Source of the DNA: Devosia sp.
GTDB taxonomy: Bacteria > Pseudomonadota > Alphaproteobacteria > Rhizobiales > Devosiaceae
Direction of reading: 5' to 3'
Assembly (NCBI GenBank): GCA_015657675.1
Contig: JACDQI010000185.1
Location: forward strand, 1-41,684
Length of the DNA: 41,684 bases
Part shown: positions 8,063 to 17,362 of the stretch, one piece after another
How the letters are laid out: each line of letters begins with the position of its first letter
Numbering within the stretch: the stretch's first letter is position 1
Translations under genes and position numbers: made by a program
The notes under the pieces: model-generated
What the model saw: only the letters and a program-made list of their open reading frames with translations
The model's database searches: none
What the model was told of the DNA's origin: nothing

Positions 8063-9241
8063 ATGCATTCTCCTGGAAATACGCTGCTCCTTGTTGGCGC
8101 TGGCCTCGCCTCGGCCATCATCGCGCAACGGCTGGTAACGGCCGATCCGGGCATTGCCATCACCATGGTCGAAGGCGCCGCAGTGCCCTTCGGCGAACAT
8201 ACCTGGTCGTTCCACCACGCGGATGTGACGCCGGCCGACCACGCCTGGCTCGACCCCCTGGTCGCGCATAAGTGGTCCGGACAGTCGGTACGGTTCCAGA
8301 AATACACCCGCCACCTGAGCTCGGGCTATGCCAGCCTCACCAGCGACTCGGTAGCCGCAAAGATCGCCGCGATCCCCAATGTGACGATGCTGACTGGCGC
8401 CCGCGTCAAGTCCATCGACCCGGCCGGCGCCACCCTGGAAGATGGCCGCCGGCTGGAGGCAAACTGCGTCATCGATGCGCGCGGATTTATCCCGACGCCC
8501 AGCATGGTGCTGGGTTTCCAGAAGTTCGTTGGACTCGAAATCGAGACCGAGACCCCGCACGGCATCACCGACCCGGTGATCATGGATGCGTCGGTGGACC
8601 AGCTCGACGGCTATCGCTTCGTCTACCTGCTCCCGTTTTCGCCTACCCGGATCCTGATCGAAGACACCCGCTATTCCGATGGCGAAGCGCTCGACCTGCA
8701 GGCGCTGGCGGCCGACATCAGCGCCTATGCACAGGCGCAGGGCTGGTCAATCAAGAGCGTTGTGCGAGAGGAGCATGGCGTGCTGCCGATCTGCCTTGCC
8801 TATGACGCCGAGCGCTTCTGGTCCAGGCAACCCGCCGACGTGCCGGTTGCAGGCATGCGAGCGGGCCTCTTTCACCCCACCACCGGCTACAGCGTGCCAG
8901 AGGCGGTGCGGCTCGCCAACCTCGTGGCCGAGCACTGGCCGATCCGGAGCGCCGCGCTGGCGCCGCTGGTCAAGGCGCACGCCCTCGGACGCGCCCGCAA
9001 TCAGGGCTTTTACCGCCTGCTCAACCGTATGCTGTTCCGCGCCGCCGAACCAACCCGGCGGCATCTTGTCCTGCAGCGCTTCTACCGGTTGCCACAGCCG
9101 CTCATAGAGCGCTTTTATGCCGGCCGAACCACCCTGTGGGATATCGCCCGCATCCTTGTCGGCAAACCGCCCGTACCGGTCAGCCGAGCCCTTCCCTGCC
9201 TCATGGAGCAATCCCTGTTGAACCCGAAAGTCGCGCAATGA
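8063..9241 (+). CDS. crtY: Lycopene beta-cyclase
   Basis: A 392-residue CrtY-type cyclase that closes both ends of lycopene to give beta-carotene. An N-terminal dinucleotide-binding segment (LLLVGAGLASAIIAQRL, residues 8-24), the HTWSFH motif near residue 52, the VIDARGF motif and LPFSPTRILIEDTRYSDG all match bacterial lycopene cyclases. The end overlaps the crtI start by four bases (ATGA), so crtY-crtI-crtB form one coupled operon. The upstream 140 bases contain TTGACC at 8007-8012 as a possible -35 box, with only a weak -10 partner. Start ATG 8063 has a weak ribosome site. Confidence 0.95.
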   Translation: MHSPGNTLLLVGAGLASAIIAQRLVTADPGIAITMVEGAAVPFGEHTWSFHHADVTPADHAWLDPLVAHKWSGQSVRFQKYTRHLSSGYASLTSDSVAAKIAAIPNVTMLTGARVKSIDPAGATLEDGRRLEANCVIDARGFIPTPSMVLGFQKFVGLEIETETPHGITDPVIMDASVDQLDGYRFVYLLPFSPTRILIEDTRYSDGEALDLQALAADISAYAQAQGWSIKSVVREEHGVLPICLAYDAERFWSRQPADVPVAGMRAGLFHPTTGYSVPEAVRLANLVAEHWPIRSAALAPLVKAHALGRARNQGFYRLLNRMLFRAAEPTRRHLVLQRFYRLPQPLIERFYAGRTTLWDIARILVGKPPVPVSRALPCLMEQSLLNPKVAQ

Positions 9242-10725
9242 GCCAGAAAACCGCAGCAGTGATCGGCGCCGGTTTCGGCGGATTGGCGCTGGCCATCCGG
9301 CTGCAGAGCGCCGGCATTTCCACCACCGTCTACGAAAAGCGCGACAAGCCGGGTGGGCGCGCCTACGTCTACGAGCAGGACGGCTTCAAATTCGACGGCG
9401 GCCCGACGGTGATCACCGACCCCGATTGCCTCGACCAGCTCTGGGCGCTGAGCGGCCGGCGCCGCGAGGACTATGTCGAGTTTCTGCCGGTGGCGCCCTT
9501 TTACCAGCTCTGCTGGGAGGACGGGCATCGCTTCGACTATGCCAACAATCAGGACGAGATCGACGCCCAGATCCGGGCGCGCTCGCCCGAGGATGTCGAA
9601 GGCTATCGGAAGTTCCTCGAATACTCCGAAGACCTCTTCCATGAGGGCTACGAAAAGCTCGGCACTGTTCCGTTCCTCAACTTCTGGTCGATGATCAAGG
9701 CGGCGCCGCAGCTGATGCGGCTCGAAAGCCACCGCTCGGTCTATTCAAAGGTCTCGCAGTTCATCAAGGACGACCACCTGCGCCAGGCCTTCAGCTTCCA
9801 CTCGCTGCTGGTGGGCGGCAATCCGTTCGAGACCTCATCGATCTATGCGCTGATCCACGCGCTGGAGCGCCGCGGCGGCGTCTGGTTCGCCAAGGGCGGC
9901 ACCGGCGCGCTGATCCGCGCCATGGTCAAACTGCTCGAAGATCTCGGCGGCAAGGTTCACCTGAGCGCCGAGATCGATCGTATCGAGACCGAAGGCGACC
10001 GCGCCAAGGCCATCGTGCTACGCGATGGCACCCGGCAGGCTTTTGACCAGATCGCCTCGAACGCGGACGTGGTGCACACCTACAAGAAGCTGCTGCGCGG
10101 CACCCAGCGCGGCGACCAGAACGGCAAGTCGCTGGAAAAGCGGCGCTTTTCCATGTCGCTGTTCGTGATCTACTTCGGCCTCAAGAAGCTCAACCCGGAA
10201 CTGCGGCACCATATGGTGCTGTTCGGACCGCGCTATCGCGAGCTGATCCACGACATCTTCCATGCCGACGGACTGGCCGACGATTTCTCGCTTTACCTGC
10301 ATACGCCGTCGGTCACTGACGACAGCCTCGCCCCGCCGGGCCAGAGCGCGCACTACGTGCTCTCGCCAGTGCCGCATCTGGGCACGGCCGATATCGACTG
10401 GGCGGTTGAAGGGCCGAAATACCGCGACCGCATCCTCAAATATCTCAACGATCACTACATCCCGGGACTGCTCGAAGATCTGGTGAGCGTCCACCACATC
10501 ACCCCGTTCGAGTTCCGCGACGACCTCAACTCGCATCTGGGCTCGGCCTTCTCGATCGAACCGATCCTGACCCAGAGCGCCTGGTTCCGGCCGCATAATC
10601 GTGACGATGTCATCCCGAACCTCTATATTGTCGGGGCGGGCACCCATCCGGGCGCCGGCATCCCGGGCGTAGTAGGCTCGGCCAAGGCCACCGCCGGCCT
10701 GATGATCGAGGACGCCCGCCTGTGA
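9238..10725 (+). CDS. crtI: Phytoene desaturase
   Basis: A 495-residue CrtI-type FAD-dependent desaturase that introduces four double bonds into phytoene to make lycopene. It has the N-terminal Rossmann motif VIGAGFGGLALAIRL, the KPGGRAYVYEQDGFKFDGGPT block, and the C-terminal bacterial phytoene dehydrogenase signature around NLYIVGAGTHPGAGIPGVVG. ATG 9238 overlaps the crtY stop and the frame ends in a GTGA overlap with crtB. The open frame continues upstream to 9136, but that stretch lies inside crtY. The product is probably peripheral on the inner membrane. Confidence 0.97.
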   Translation: MSQKTAAVIGAGFGGLALAIRLQSAGISTTVYEKRDKPGGRAYVYEQDGFKFDGGPTVITDPDCLDQLWALSGRRREDYVEFLPVAPFYQLCWEDGHRFDYANNQDEIDAQIRARSPEDVEGYRKFLEYSEDLFHEGYEKLGTVPFLNFWSMIKAAPQLMRLESHRSVYSKVSQFIKDDHLRQAFSFHSLLVGGNPFETSSIYALIHALERRGGVWFAKGGTGALIRAMVKLLEDLGGKVHLSAEIDRIETEGDRAKAIVLRDGTRQAFDQIASNADVVHTYKKLLRGTQRGDQNGKSLEKRRFSMSLFVIYFGLKKLNPELRHHMVLFGPRYRELIHDIFHADGLADDFSLYLHTPSVTDDSLAPPGQSAHYVLSPVPHLGTADIDWAVEGPKYRDRILKYLNDHYIPGLLEDLVSVHHITPFEFRDDLNSHLGSAFSIEPILTQSAWFRPHNRDDVIPNLYIVGAGTHPGAGIPGVVGSAKATAGLMIEDARL

Positions 10726-11651
10726 CCGATACCGTCGTCGCTCTCTCCGAACAGTCGATCCGCCAGGGCTCCAAGAGCTTTGCCGCGGCGGCCCGGCTGT
10801 TCGACCGCGAGACGCGCGACGACTGCGTCATGCTCTATGCCTGGTGCCGCCACTGCGATGACGTCATCGACGGCCAGACGCTCGGCCACGACCAGCAGCG
10901 CGACTTCCGCGTCGGCCAGTTGGAGCGGCTCGACCTGTTGCGCCGCCAGACCGCCGAAGCGCTGGAAACCGGCGGCGCCACCGATCCGATCTTCGTTGCC
11001 CTGAGCCGCGTTGCCGAACGGCGCACCATTCCGGCCCTATACCCGCAGCAATTGCTGCGCGGCTTCGAGATGGATGTCGAGGAGCGGACTTACGAGACGG
11101 TCGAGGACACGCTCGACTACGGCTATCATGTCGCCGGAGTCGTGGGCGTGATGATGGCCATGATCATGGGGGCGCGTGATGCGGCGGTGCTCGATCGTGC
11201 GTCCGACCTCGGCATTGCCTTTCAGCTCACCAATATCGCCCGCGACGTCATCGACGATGCCGGTGCCGGCCGGGTCTACCTGCCGGCCGAACTGCTGCAC
11301 GAGCAAGGGATCGACAAGATCGACGCCGAAGACAAGGCGCAATGGCCGCTGCTGCACGCCGCGGCGCTGCGGCTGCTCGACATTGCCGAGCCCTATTACG
11401 ACTCGGCCCGCATCGGCATGTCGGCCCTGCCGACCCGCTCGGCCTGGGCAATTGGCGCCGCGCGCCGGGTCTACCGCGCCATCGGCGAAAAACTGCGGCG
11501 CGGTGGTCCCTCAGCGTGGGAGCAGCGCGTCTCCACCCGCCGCCGCGAAAAGCTGGCGCTGCTGGTGGCGGGCCTCGGAGATGCAGCGGTCACCCGCCTG
11601 CCGGTCGATGCACCGCCGCGTCAGGGGCTCTACCAGCGGCCCGTCGCGTAA
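10722..11651 (+). CDS. crtB: Phytoene synthase
   Basis: A 309-residue trans-isoprenyl diphosphate synthase of the phytoene/squalene synthase family. It joins two geranylgeranyl diphosphates head to head to make phytoene. The two Asp-rich motifs are present: CDDVID at residues 45-50 and NIARDVIDDAGAGRVYLP at about 170-187. The start is GTG 10722 in a four-base GTGA overlap with crtI. It is the last gene of the crtYIB transcript and is followed by REP-like palindromes before the convergent crtZ. Confidence 0.97.
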   Translation: MTDTVVALSEQSIRQGSKSFAAAARLFDRETRDDCVMLYAWCRHCDDVIDGQTLGHDQQRDFRVGQLERLDLLRRQTAEALETGGATDPIFVALSRVAERRTIPALYPQQLLRGFEMDVEERTYETVEDTLDYGYHVAGVVGVMMAMIMGARDAAVLDRASDLGIAFQLTNIARDVIDDAGAGRVYLPAELLHEQGIDKIDAEDKAQWPLLHAAALRLLDIAEPYYDSARIGMSALPTRSAWAIGAARRVYRAIGEKLRRGGPSAWEQRVSTRRREKLALLVAGLGDAAVTRLPVDAPPRQGLYQRPVA

Positions 11652-11661
11652 GGCCCTATGG

Positions 11662-11740
11662 GACCTCATGGTGAGCCTGTCGAACCACGAGGTCGGGGGA
11701 GCGCGGTGCCACGCCCTCGCCCTTCGACAAGCTCAGGATG
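11662..11740. repeat. REP-like palindromic elements between crtB and crtZ
   Basis: Bases 11662-11694 form a 33-base palindrome with 11-base arms (GACCTCATGGT and ACCACGAGGTC, one mismatch). An exact reverse-complement copy occurs at 19168-19200 and a compensated variant at 19220-19252. A related stretch CTTCGACAAGCTCAGGATGAG at 11720-11740 resembles a second motif common in intergenic regions of alphaproteobacteria. Placed between two convergent operons it could stop transcription or stabilise mRNA ends; that role is inference. Confidence 0.75.
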
Positions 11741-11775
11741 AGTGCTACTGAGGCCAGGGCTTGTGAGGCAGGCTT

Positions 11776-12300
11776 TTAGTTCGGCGCGCCCAGCCCCGTA
11801 TCCCGGCGGTTGGGGTCGTAGGCCTTCTTGCCGCGGTCGAGTTCCTTGACCAGCGTGTCCACCGGCGGCGCGTAGATGAAGCCGAAGCTGACGCAGCCAT
11901 CCTTGCCTTCCACCGCGTGGTGCAGGCGGTGCGCCTGGTAAAGGCGCTTCAGGTAGCCCTTGCGCGGGATGTACTTGAACGGCCAGCGCTGATGCACCAG
12001 CCCGTCATGGGCGACGAAATAGAGCAGGCCATAGACGGTGATGCCGAGCGCCACCCACCAGAGCGGCTGCCAGAAATTGCCGCCGATCCAGAACAGGCCA
12101 ATCGCGAACAGCGCGAAGACCACGGCGTAGAGATCGTTCTTTTCAAAGCCCGGCGGATGCGCCTCGTGATGCGACTGGTGCCAGCCCCAGCCCAGTTCGC
12201 CATGCATGATGTACTTGTGGGCCCACCAGGCGAAGAACTCCATAAAGGCCACTGTGCCGACCACGATGAGCAGCGGCACGACGAATGCGAGAAAGTCCAT
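11776..12300 (-). CDS. crtZ: Beta-carotene hydroxylase
   Basis: A 174-residue integral-membrane di-iron hydroxylase of the CrtZ type. It adds hydroxyl groups at C3/C3' of beta-ionone rings, giving zeaxanthin or, after ketolation, astaxanthin. The His clusters are all present: HKYIMH (28-33), HQSHH (41-45), HDGLVH (98-103) and HRLHH (124-128), with hydrophobic helices around them. It follows crtW by 12 bases and is the last gene of the minus-strand crtE operon. Confidence 0.96.
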   Translation of the reverse strand: MDFLAFVVPLLIVVGTVAFMEFFAWWAHKYIMHGELGWGWHQSHHEAHPPGFEKNDLYAVVFALFAIGLFWIGGNFWQPLWWVALGITVYGLLYFVAHDGLVHQRWPFKYIPRKGYLKRLYQAHRLHHAVEGKDGCVSFGFIYAPPVDTLVKELDRGKKAYDPNRRDTGLGAPN

Positions 12301-12312
12301 TCAGATGTTTCC

Positions 12313-13086
12313 TCAGACGGCAGCAGGTCGTTTCGACGTCAGGCTATCCCTGAACGCCGGCAGTTTCCACCACGGCACCCAGGGGCGTTCGTGATGTTCG
12401 TGATGATAGCCAAAGTGAAAGCAGGTCAGCAGCGACAGGAGCCACGGAAAGTCGTTGCTGCGCGAGCGATGCTGGTCGGTGAAAGGCGGTTCGCCCTGCC
12501 GGTGCGGCAGGAAGGTGCCGAAGTAAAAGAGCTGGAAGGATGAAAGGATCGCCGGCAGCGCCCAGAACAGCAGGATGTTGGGCCAGCGCTGCCAGAGCAG
12601 CAGCATGTAAACCAGAACGACGACCGTAAGCACGCCGAATTCGCGCCAGCCGAAATAGGTACGGAAGAATTTCATGTACCAAGGCCAGAAGGCAGTGGGA
12701 TGGTTGGCATCGAAGTCCGGGTCGCGATCCGTCCCGGCGTAACGGTGATGCTCATGATGGCTGCCGTAGAGCCGGTTGTAGGAAAAGCCGGCATAGAGCG
12801 CCACGCAGATGCGGCCGATCCAGGCGTTGATCCGCTCGTCGGCGGGATAGAGCGAGCCATGCATGCTGTCATGGGCGACGATGAACAAACCCACCGAAAG
12901 CCAGGTCTGCAGCGCGATAACCAGCGGCGCCACGATCCAGAGGCCGGGCTGGCTCCAGTCGACGAAAAAGATCGCCCCGATATGCACCACCAGCCAGGCG
13001 GCGACCACGAGACCGGCCAGAACGAGGCCAGTCACAATCTCGCCCCGGGTCAGGTTGACGGCTGCCTTGGGATTAGCCACTGCCAT
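12313..13086 (-). CDS. crtW: Beta-carotene ketolase
   Basis: A 257-residue membrane ketolase of the CrtW (fatty-acid-desaturase-like) family that puts keto groups at C4/C4' of beta-ionone rings. Histidine boxes HDSMH (72-76) and HHEHH (110-114) and a third HHEHH near residue 230 bind the di-iron centre. The start ATG 13086 has CGGAGG seven bases upstream. An upstream in-frame start at 13131 lacks a ribosome site and would add a non-conserved leader. With crtZ just downstream, the predicted end product is astaxanthin or its mono-hydroxy/keto intermediates. Confidence 0.95.
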   Translation of the reverse strand: MAVANPKAAVNLTRGEIVTGLVLAGLVVAAWLVVHIGAIFFVDWSQPGLWIVAPLVIALQTWLSVGLFIVAHDSMHGSLYPADERINAWIGRICVALYAGFSYNRLYGSHHEHHRYAGTDRDPDFDANHPTAFWPWYMKFFRTYFGWREFGVLTVVVLVYMLLLWQRWPNILLFWALPAILSSFQLFYFGTFLPHRQGEPPFTDQHRSRSNDFPWLLSLLTCFHFGYHHEHHERPWVPWWKLPAFRDSLTSKRPAAV

Positions 13087-13150
13087 GTTCGCCTCCGATA
13101 GATCCTCTAGCGCTTCGGTGGAAACGCCCAAATGATCTAGGTCATTGTCT

Positions 13151-14353
13151 CTAGAGGCGCAGCCGCCACCGGGAGACCAGAACCGCTACCAGCACACCCA
13201 CCAGGGCAAGCCCGGCGAGCGGCAGGAACGAAGCGGTGAGGTCGGTCAGGGTTTCGTCGCGCCAGAGCACTCCGTGGTAGGCCTCGATAGCCCACGCATT
13301 GGGAGTATACCACCCGATATCCTGCAACCAAGGCGGCATCATGAAGCGGGGCACCATCGAGCCCCCGATGGCGGAAAACACCAGGACCACGAAGGTCGAG
13401 ACCGTCTGCGCCTGTTGCTTGGTGGTGCAGGCCGAGGCGACGGCGAGCCCGAGGCCCGCCGCAGCGGCCGACGAGAGCACGGTGATCAGCAGCCACACCG
13501 GCAGCCGCCCAAGCACATCGACCTTGTAGGCCAGCGCCGCGACGACAAAGATCAGCGCCACCTGCAGCGTGCCCTGCAGGGTGAGGAACAGGAACTTGCC
13601 GATCACCACCACATCGGTGCCGGACGGCCCGACGGCGAGGCGGTCGACAATGCCCGAATTGCGCTCCTCGATCAGCGTCGCGGCGCCCTGCATGGCTGAA
13701 AACAGCAGAAAGAGGATTGCGACGGCGCCGGCATAGTAGGTGACGGTCGCGCCAGAGCCGCTGCGGCCCTGCAGCGTTTCCTGCGCAACCACGCCACTGC
13801 TTTCATCTGTGCTGGCCGGATCTTCAGCCATTTGCGTCAGCGCTGCATCGAGCTGGGCGTTCTGCTGTGGCGTGAATCCGCCCACCAGCGCCTCGATCGA
13901 GGGCGCCATGCGCTTGACCCCGACATCGGCCAGTGTGCCGGCAAGGATGCGCTGCACCTGGCCGGCAACGATCGCGCCGCCCATCAGCTTGCCCGGATCG
14001 ACCAGTACCAGCACCGGCGAGTCGCCCGTCCCCGCCAGATCGTCGCGCAGCACCAGCCCGACATCGGCCTCGCCTTGCTGCACGCGTTCCCGCACGGCCT
14101 CTACAGAATTGGAGGTTTCCGGCAGCACCCGCAGCGATGGTTCGGCCCGGATGGCGGTCTCGAACCGCGTGGCGACATCGGAGGCGACGGCGCTGCCATA
14201 GGCGAGTTTCAGCCGCAGTTCGTCGCCACTGGTGCCCGAAAAAATGGCCGCAAAGATCACGAAGATCGTCGGCGGCAAGAGGAACGCCATGGCCAATGCG
14301 CCGCGGTCGCGGATGAGGCTGAGCGCCATCACCTTGAGCATGGCCAGGATCAC
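13151..14353 (-). CDS. ABC-2 type transporter permease inside the carotenoid operon
   Basis: A 400-residue ABC-2 membrane protein. One N-terminal membrane helix (residues 21-38) is followed by a large extracytoplasmic domain (about 40-205), then five or so helices. Motifs such as [19 protein letters not shown] and [18 protein letters not shown] are typical of ABC-2 exporters of the YhgE/DrrB-like kind. It overlaps the ATPase gene by four bases (ATGA) and lies 64 bases upstream of crtW. With the ATPase it would form a half-size exporter. Its place between crtE and crtW suggests a role linked to carotenoid or isoprenoid handling, but sequence alone cannot show the substrate. Confidence 0.9.
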   Translation of the reverse strand: MILAMLKVMALSLIRDRGALAMAFLLPPTIFVIFAAIFSGTSGDELRLKLAYGSAVASDVATRFETAIRAEPSLRVLPETSNSVEAVRERVQQGEADVGLVLRDDLAGTGDSPVLVLVDPGKLMGGAIVAGQVQRILAGTLADVGVKRMAPSIEALVGGFTPQQNAQLDAALTQMAEDPASTDESSGVVAQETLQGRSGSGATVTYYAGAVAILFLLFSAMQGAATLIEERNSGIVDRLAVGPSGTDVVVIGKFLFLTLQGTLQVALIFVVAALAYKVDVLGRLPVWLLITVLSSAAAAGLGLAVASACTTKQQAQTVSTFVVLVFSAIGGSMVPRFMMPPWLQDIGWYTPNAWAIEAYHGVLWRDETLTDLTASFLPLAGLALVGVLVAVLVSRWRLRL

Positions 14354-15315
14354 GACACGCCCTCGCCCGGCTTGCGCGTCAGATGCAGGAAGAGCGTATC
14401 GAGTCCGGGCTTGCGGTGCCGGATTTCGCGCGTCGCGATGCCCAGCCTGTCGAGCCGCACCGATAGCGCCGAGGACGTCGAATCGTTGGTTTCGCCCAGG
14501 ATCGACCAGGTCATGTCGCCATTGCTGGCGATGAACCCGGCCTTCTGCAGCGCGCTGCGCTGCTGGGCATTGAGCGGCTTTCGCAACTCGATGATCACCA
14601 CGGTGCGGCCGCCGAACTCCTGGTCGATCAGCGCCTGCGGTGCACCAGCGGTGACAATTGTGCCGCCCAGAAGGAACCCCACGCTCGAGCAGATGGTCTC
14701 GGCCTGGTCGAGGTCGTGCGTCGCAATCAGCACCGCCATGCCCGCATGGGTGAGATCGCGGATCACTTCATGCAGTTCGTTGCGCGCATCGACATCAACG
14801 CCCACGGTCGGTTCGTCGAGGATGAGCAGGGCCGGGTGATGGAGGATCGCCGCAGCGATGTTCACCCGCCGCTTCCAGCCGCCCGAAAGAATGTCGAGCC
14901 GTTCGTTGTGCCGCTGCGACAGGCGCGTCACATCGGCCGCCCAGGCCACCGCATCGCGCGTTTCGGAACCCGAAAGCCCGGATAACCGGCCGAAGGCCTC
15001 GAGATTTTCCTGCACCGTCAGATGCGAATAAAGCCCGATTTCCTGCGGCACGAGGCCGATGCGCCTGAGCGTCGACTTCTTGCGGTTCGACCGCCCCTCG
15101 ATCGACACCGTCCCCGATTGCGGCACGATGCGCCCGCAGATGGTGCGGATCAGCGTGGTCTTGCCAGCGCCATTCGGCCCGAGCAGGCCATAGATGCTGC
15201 CCGGCTCGATCTGCAGGTTGAGGTGGTTGAGCACCTGACGGCGCCCGTAGCTGACGGTCAGCTGGTTGATGTCGAGCGCATGCGGCTCGGCGGCCGCGCG
15301 CAAGGGCACAGGCAT
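14350..15315 (-). CDS. ABC transporter ATP-binding protein, partner of the ABC-2 permease
   Basis: A 321-residue ATPase with Walker [10 protein letters not shown] (46-54), Q-loop VPQEIGLY, signature [12 protein letters not shown] and Walker [13 protein letters not shown] with the switch His in ATHDLD. The signature departs from the usual LSGGQ at the last position (W). The C-terminal ~90 residues are a DrrA-like extension. The start is taken as ATG 15315, 14 bases after the crtE stop. The frame is open further upstream but runs inside crtE. It overlaps the permease by ATGA. Confidence 0.92.
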   Translation of the reverse strand: MPVPLRAAAEPHALDINQLTVSYGRRQVLNHLNLQIEPGSIYGLLGPNGAGKTTLIRTICGRIVPQSGTVSIEGRSNRKKSTLRRIGLVPQEIGLYSHLTVQENLEAFGRLSGLSGSETRDAVAWAADVTRLSQRHNERLDILSGGWKRRVNIAAAILHHPALLILDEPTVGVDVDARNELHEVIRDLTHAGMAVLIATHDLDQAETICSSVGFLLGGTIVTAGAPQALIDQEFGGRTVVIIELRKPLNAQQRSALQKAGFIASNGDMTWSILGETNDSTSSALSVRLDRLGIATREIRHRKPGLDTLFLHLTRKPGEGVS

Positions 15316-15329
15316 GGCGGCCGAAGCGA

Positions 15330-16238
15330 TCAAGCGGTGCCGCTCAGCTTGAACAGCCGAGCCATCAGCGAGCGGATCGGCCCCGGATCGATGCCGCTCT
15401 GCACCAGCGCCGCATCGGCCCGCGCCAGATGCTCGATGCATGCCTGGCGAGACGCTTCAATGCCGAGGAGGTTCACCACATTGGTCTTGTTGCGGTCCTT
15501 GCCGACATCCTTGCCGGCATCTTGTGCGGTTGCCGTCCGGTCGATCAGGTCGTCCGCCATCTGGAACGCCAGCCCCAGTTCGCGGGCAAATTCGCGGATA
15601 TGGCCGAGCTTGTCGGCTTCCATGCCGCGCAGAATGCCGCCCATCTCGGCGGCCGCGCAGAAGAGGACGCCGGTTTTCAGCCAGTTGAGATGCTCGGCCG
15701 AGGCCCGGTCACCATCGACATTGCCGAGGATATCGAGTTCCTGCCCGGCCACGAGGCCGTTCCACCCAACCGCATTCTCCAGCGTCTCGATAAGCCGTAG
15801 CTTGGTCGCCGCGTCTTCGATCTCCAGCGCCGCAAGGATGCCGAAGGCGCGGTTGAGCAGCGCGATGGACGCCAGGATCGCCGTGGCTTCGCCGTAGACC
15901 TTGTGGGTCGCCGGGCGCTGCCGGCGCGTCGCCGCATCGTCCATGCAGGGCAGATCATCGAGCACCAGCGAGGCGGTATGCACCATTTCAACCGCTGCGC
16001 CGACCTGCAGCGCCACCGGGTCGATGCGCGAAAGGTTGGACGCGATCAGGTGCACGATCACCGGCCGCACGCGCTTGCTCGGCCCGAGCAGCGCGTGGCT
16101 TACGGCATTGCGCAGCGAGGCCGGCACGGGCGCGCCGAGATTGACGGCGGCCGTGAGGCAATCCTCGACCGCGCCACGAAGCGCTACGAGCGCATCGTCG
16201 CTGTTGAGGTTTGGCGATGTCATTCCCTGAGCTGACAT
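15330..16238 (-). CDS. crtE: Geranylgeranyl diphosphate synthase (polyprenyl synthetase)
   Basis: A 302-residue trans-prenyltransferase. The first Asp-rich motif is DDLPCMDD (94-101), with the two-residue insertion seen in bacterial type II FPP/GGPP synthases. The second is DDLID (229-233). KRVRPV (55-60) and the RRQRPATHKVYGEA segment bind IPP. It opens the minus-strand operon crtE-ABC-ABC-crtW-crtZ and lies divergent to the IPP isomerase gene, so its product GGPP would feed CrtB. A farnesyl diphosphate synthase role is possible, but the context favours GGPP. Start ATG 16238; ATG 16223 is a weaker alternative. Confidence 0.93.
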   Translation of the reverse strand: MSAQGMTSPNLNSDDALVALRGAVEDCLTAAVNLGAPVPASLRNAVSHALLGPSKRVRPVIVHLIASNLSRIDPVALQVGAAVEMVHTASLVLDDLPCMDDAATRRQRPATHKVYGEATAILASIALLNRAFGILAALEIEDAATKLRLIETLENAVGWNGLVAGQELDILGNVDGDRASAEHLNWLKTGVLFCAAAEMGGILRGMEADKLGHIREFARELGLAFQMADDLIDRTATAQDAGKDVGKDRNKTNVVNLLGIEASRQACIEHLARADAALVQSGIDPGPIRSLMARLFKLSGTA

Positions 16239-16247
16239 GTGCCTAGA

Positions 16248-16276
16248 TTGACCAAAGGTTGATGCGTATGTCTATT
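16248..16276 (+). promoter_or_regulatory. Candidate promoter for the IPP isomerase gene
   Basis: TTGACC at 16248-16253 and TCTATT at 16271-16276 are spaced by 17 bases, a fair sigma-70 match. If used, transcription would start near 16283. That excludes the in-frame ATGs at 16262 and 16268 and favours the TTG start at 16337. The same few bases must also hold the crtE promoter on the other strand. Confidence 0.35.
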
Positions 16277-16336
16277 CATTCTCGCTCGGAACGGCCATTG
16301 TTATCGGCACTGTTGCCTAAGAGGGAGTGCCGGCTG

Positions 16337-17359
16337 TTGCTGACAGACCGCAAAAACCAGCATCTGGACGTCATTCTGAGCGGCAAAGGTGGCAGTCGGA
16401 CCACAACCACCGGCTTTGAGCGCCTTGCATTCGAGCACCAGGCGCTGCCGGAGCTGCATCTCGACGAAGTCGACATTTCGACTCGATTCCTCGGCAAATC
16501 CCTGCGCGCGCCACTTCTGGTCAGCTCCATGACCGGCGGCCCGGCCCGCGCTGCCGACATCAACCGCCACCTCGCCATCGCCTGTGCGGAACTGGGGATT
16601 GCGCTTGCCGTCGGCTCGCAGCGCGTCGCCATCGAAGGCAACGATGCCGGCGGCCTCGGCAAGGAATTGCGCCGCCTGGCGCCCAACATCCCGCTGCTCG
16701 GCAATTTCGGCGCCGCCCAGCTCAACAAGGGTTTTGGGCTCACGGAAGCGCAGCGCGCCGTAGAAATGATCGAGGCCGATGCGCTCATCATCCATCTCAA
16801 CCCGCTGCAGGAAGCCGTGCAGCCCGAAGGCGACCGCGACTGGCGCGGCCTGCTCGGCAAGATCGGTGAGCTGGCGCGCAGCCTCAAAACCCCGATCGTG
16901 GTCAAGGAAGTCGGCGCCGGCATTTCCGGAGCACTGGCCAAGCAGCTGATCGAGGCGGGCGTTGCCGCTATCGACGTCGCCGGTGCCGGGGGCACCAGCT
17001 GGGCCGCCGTGGAAGCCGCCCGCATCACCGATCCGGTGCGCGCCGCCATTGCGTCCGGCTTTGCCGACTGGGGTCGGCCAACCTCTGAGGCCATTGCCGA
17101 CGTCCGCGCCGCCTGCCCGACAGCCGTGGTGATTGGCTCGGGTGGCATTCGCGACGGCATCGACTGCGCCAAGGCCATCGCCTTAGGCGCCGATATTGTC
17201 GGCCAGGCCGCCGGCGCGCTGACCGCCGCCGTGCAGTCGCCCGAAGCCGTCATCGCCCACTTTACCGTGCTCATCGAGCAGTTGCGCATCAGTTGCTTCT
17301 GCACTGGCTCAGCCAACCTCGCCGCGCTGCGGCAGGCCCGCCTGCTCGAACGGCGCTAA
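16337..17359 (+). CDS. fni: Type 2 isopentenyl-diphosphate delta-isomerase (FMN-dependent)
   Basis: A 340-residue TIM-barrel flavoprotein of the Idi-2/Fni family that interconverts IPP and DMAPP, supplying the primer for GGPP synthesis. Diagnostic segments are [10 protein letters not shown] at the N-terminus, [37 protein letters not shown] and [10 protein letters not shown]. The start is placed at TTG 16337 for three reasons. GAGGGAG lies at 16321-16327. The stretch 16268-16336 uses codons rare here (TTA, AGG, CCT). The resulting length fits the family. Longer versions from ATG 16268, ATG 16262 or TTG 16259 remain possible. It is divergent from crtE. Confidence 0.93.
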   Translation: MLTDRKNQHLDVILSGKGGSRTTTTGFERLAFEHQALPELHLDEVDISTRFLGKSLRAPLLVSSMTGGPARAADINRHLAIACAELGIALAVGSQRVAIEGNDAGGLGKELRRLAPNIPLLGNFGAAQLNKGFGLTEAQRAVEMIEADALIIHLNPLQEAVQPEGDRDWRGLLGKIGELARSLKTPIVVKEVGAGISGALAKQLIEAGVAAIDVAGAGGTSWAAVEAARITDPVRAAIASGFADWGRPTSEAIADVRAACPTAVVIGSGGIRDGIDCAKAIALGADIVGQAAGALTAAVQSPEAVIAHFTVLIEQLRISCFCTGSANLAALRQARLLERR

Positions 17360-17362
17360 GTC

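Noticed and set aside
9136-9237. Upstream extension of the crtI frame
   Set aside because: It lies inside crtY and the conserved CrtI N-terminus starts at ATG 9238 with an ATGA overlap.
13102-13157. CCTCTAG and CTAGAGG inverted repeat upstream of crtW
   Set aside because: Only seven bases with a 40-base spacer that crosses the permease stop; likely chance.
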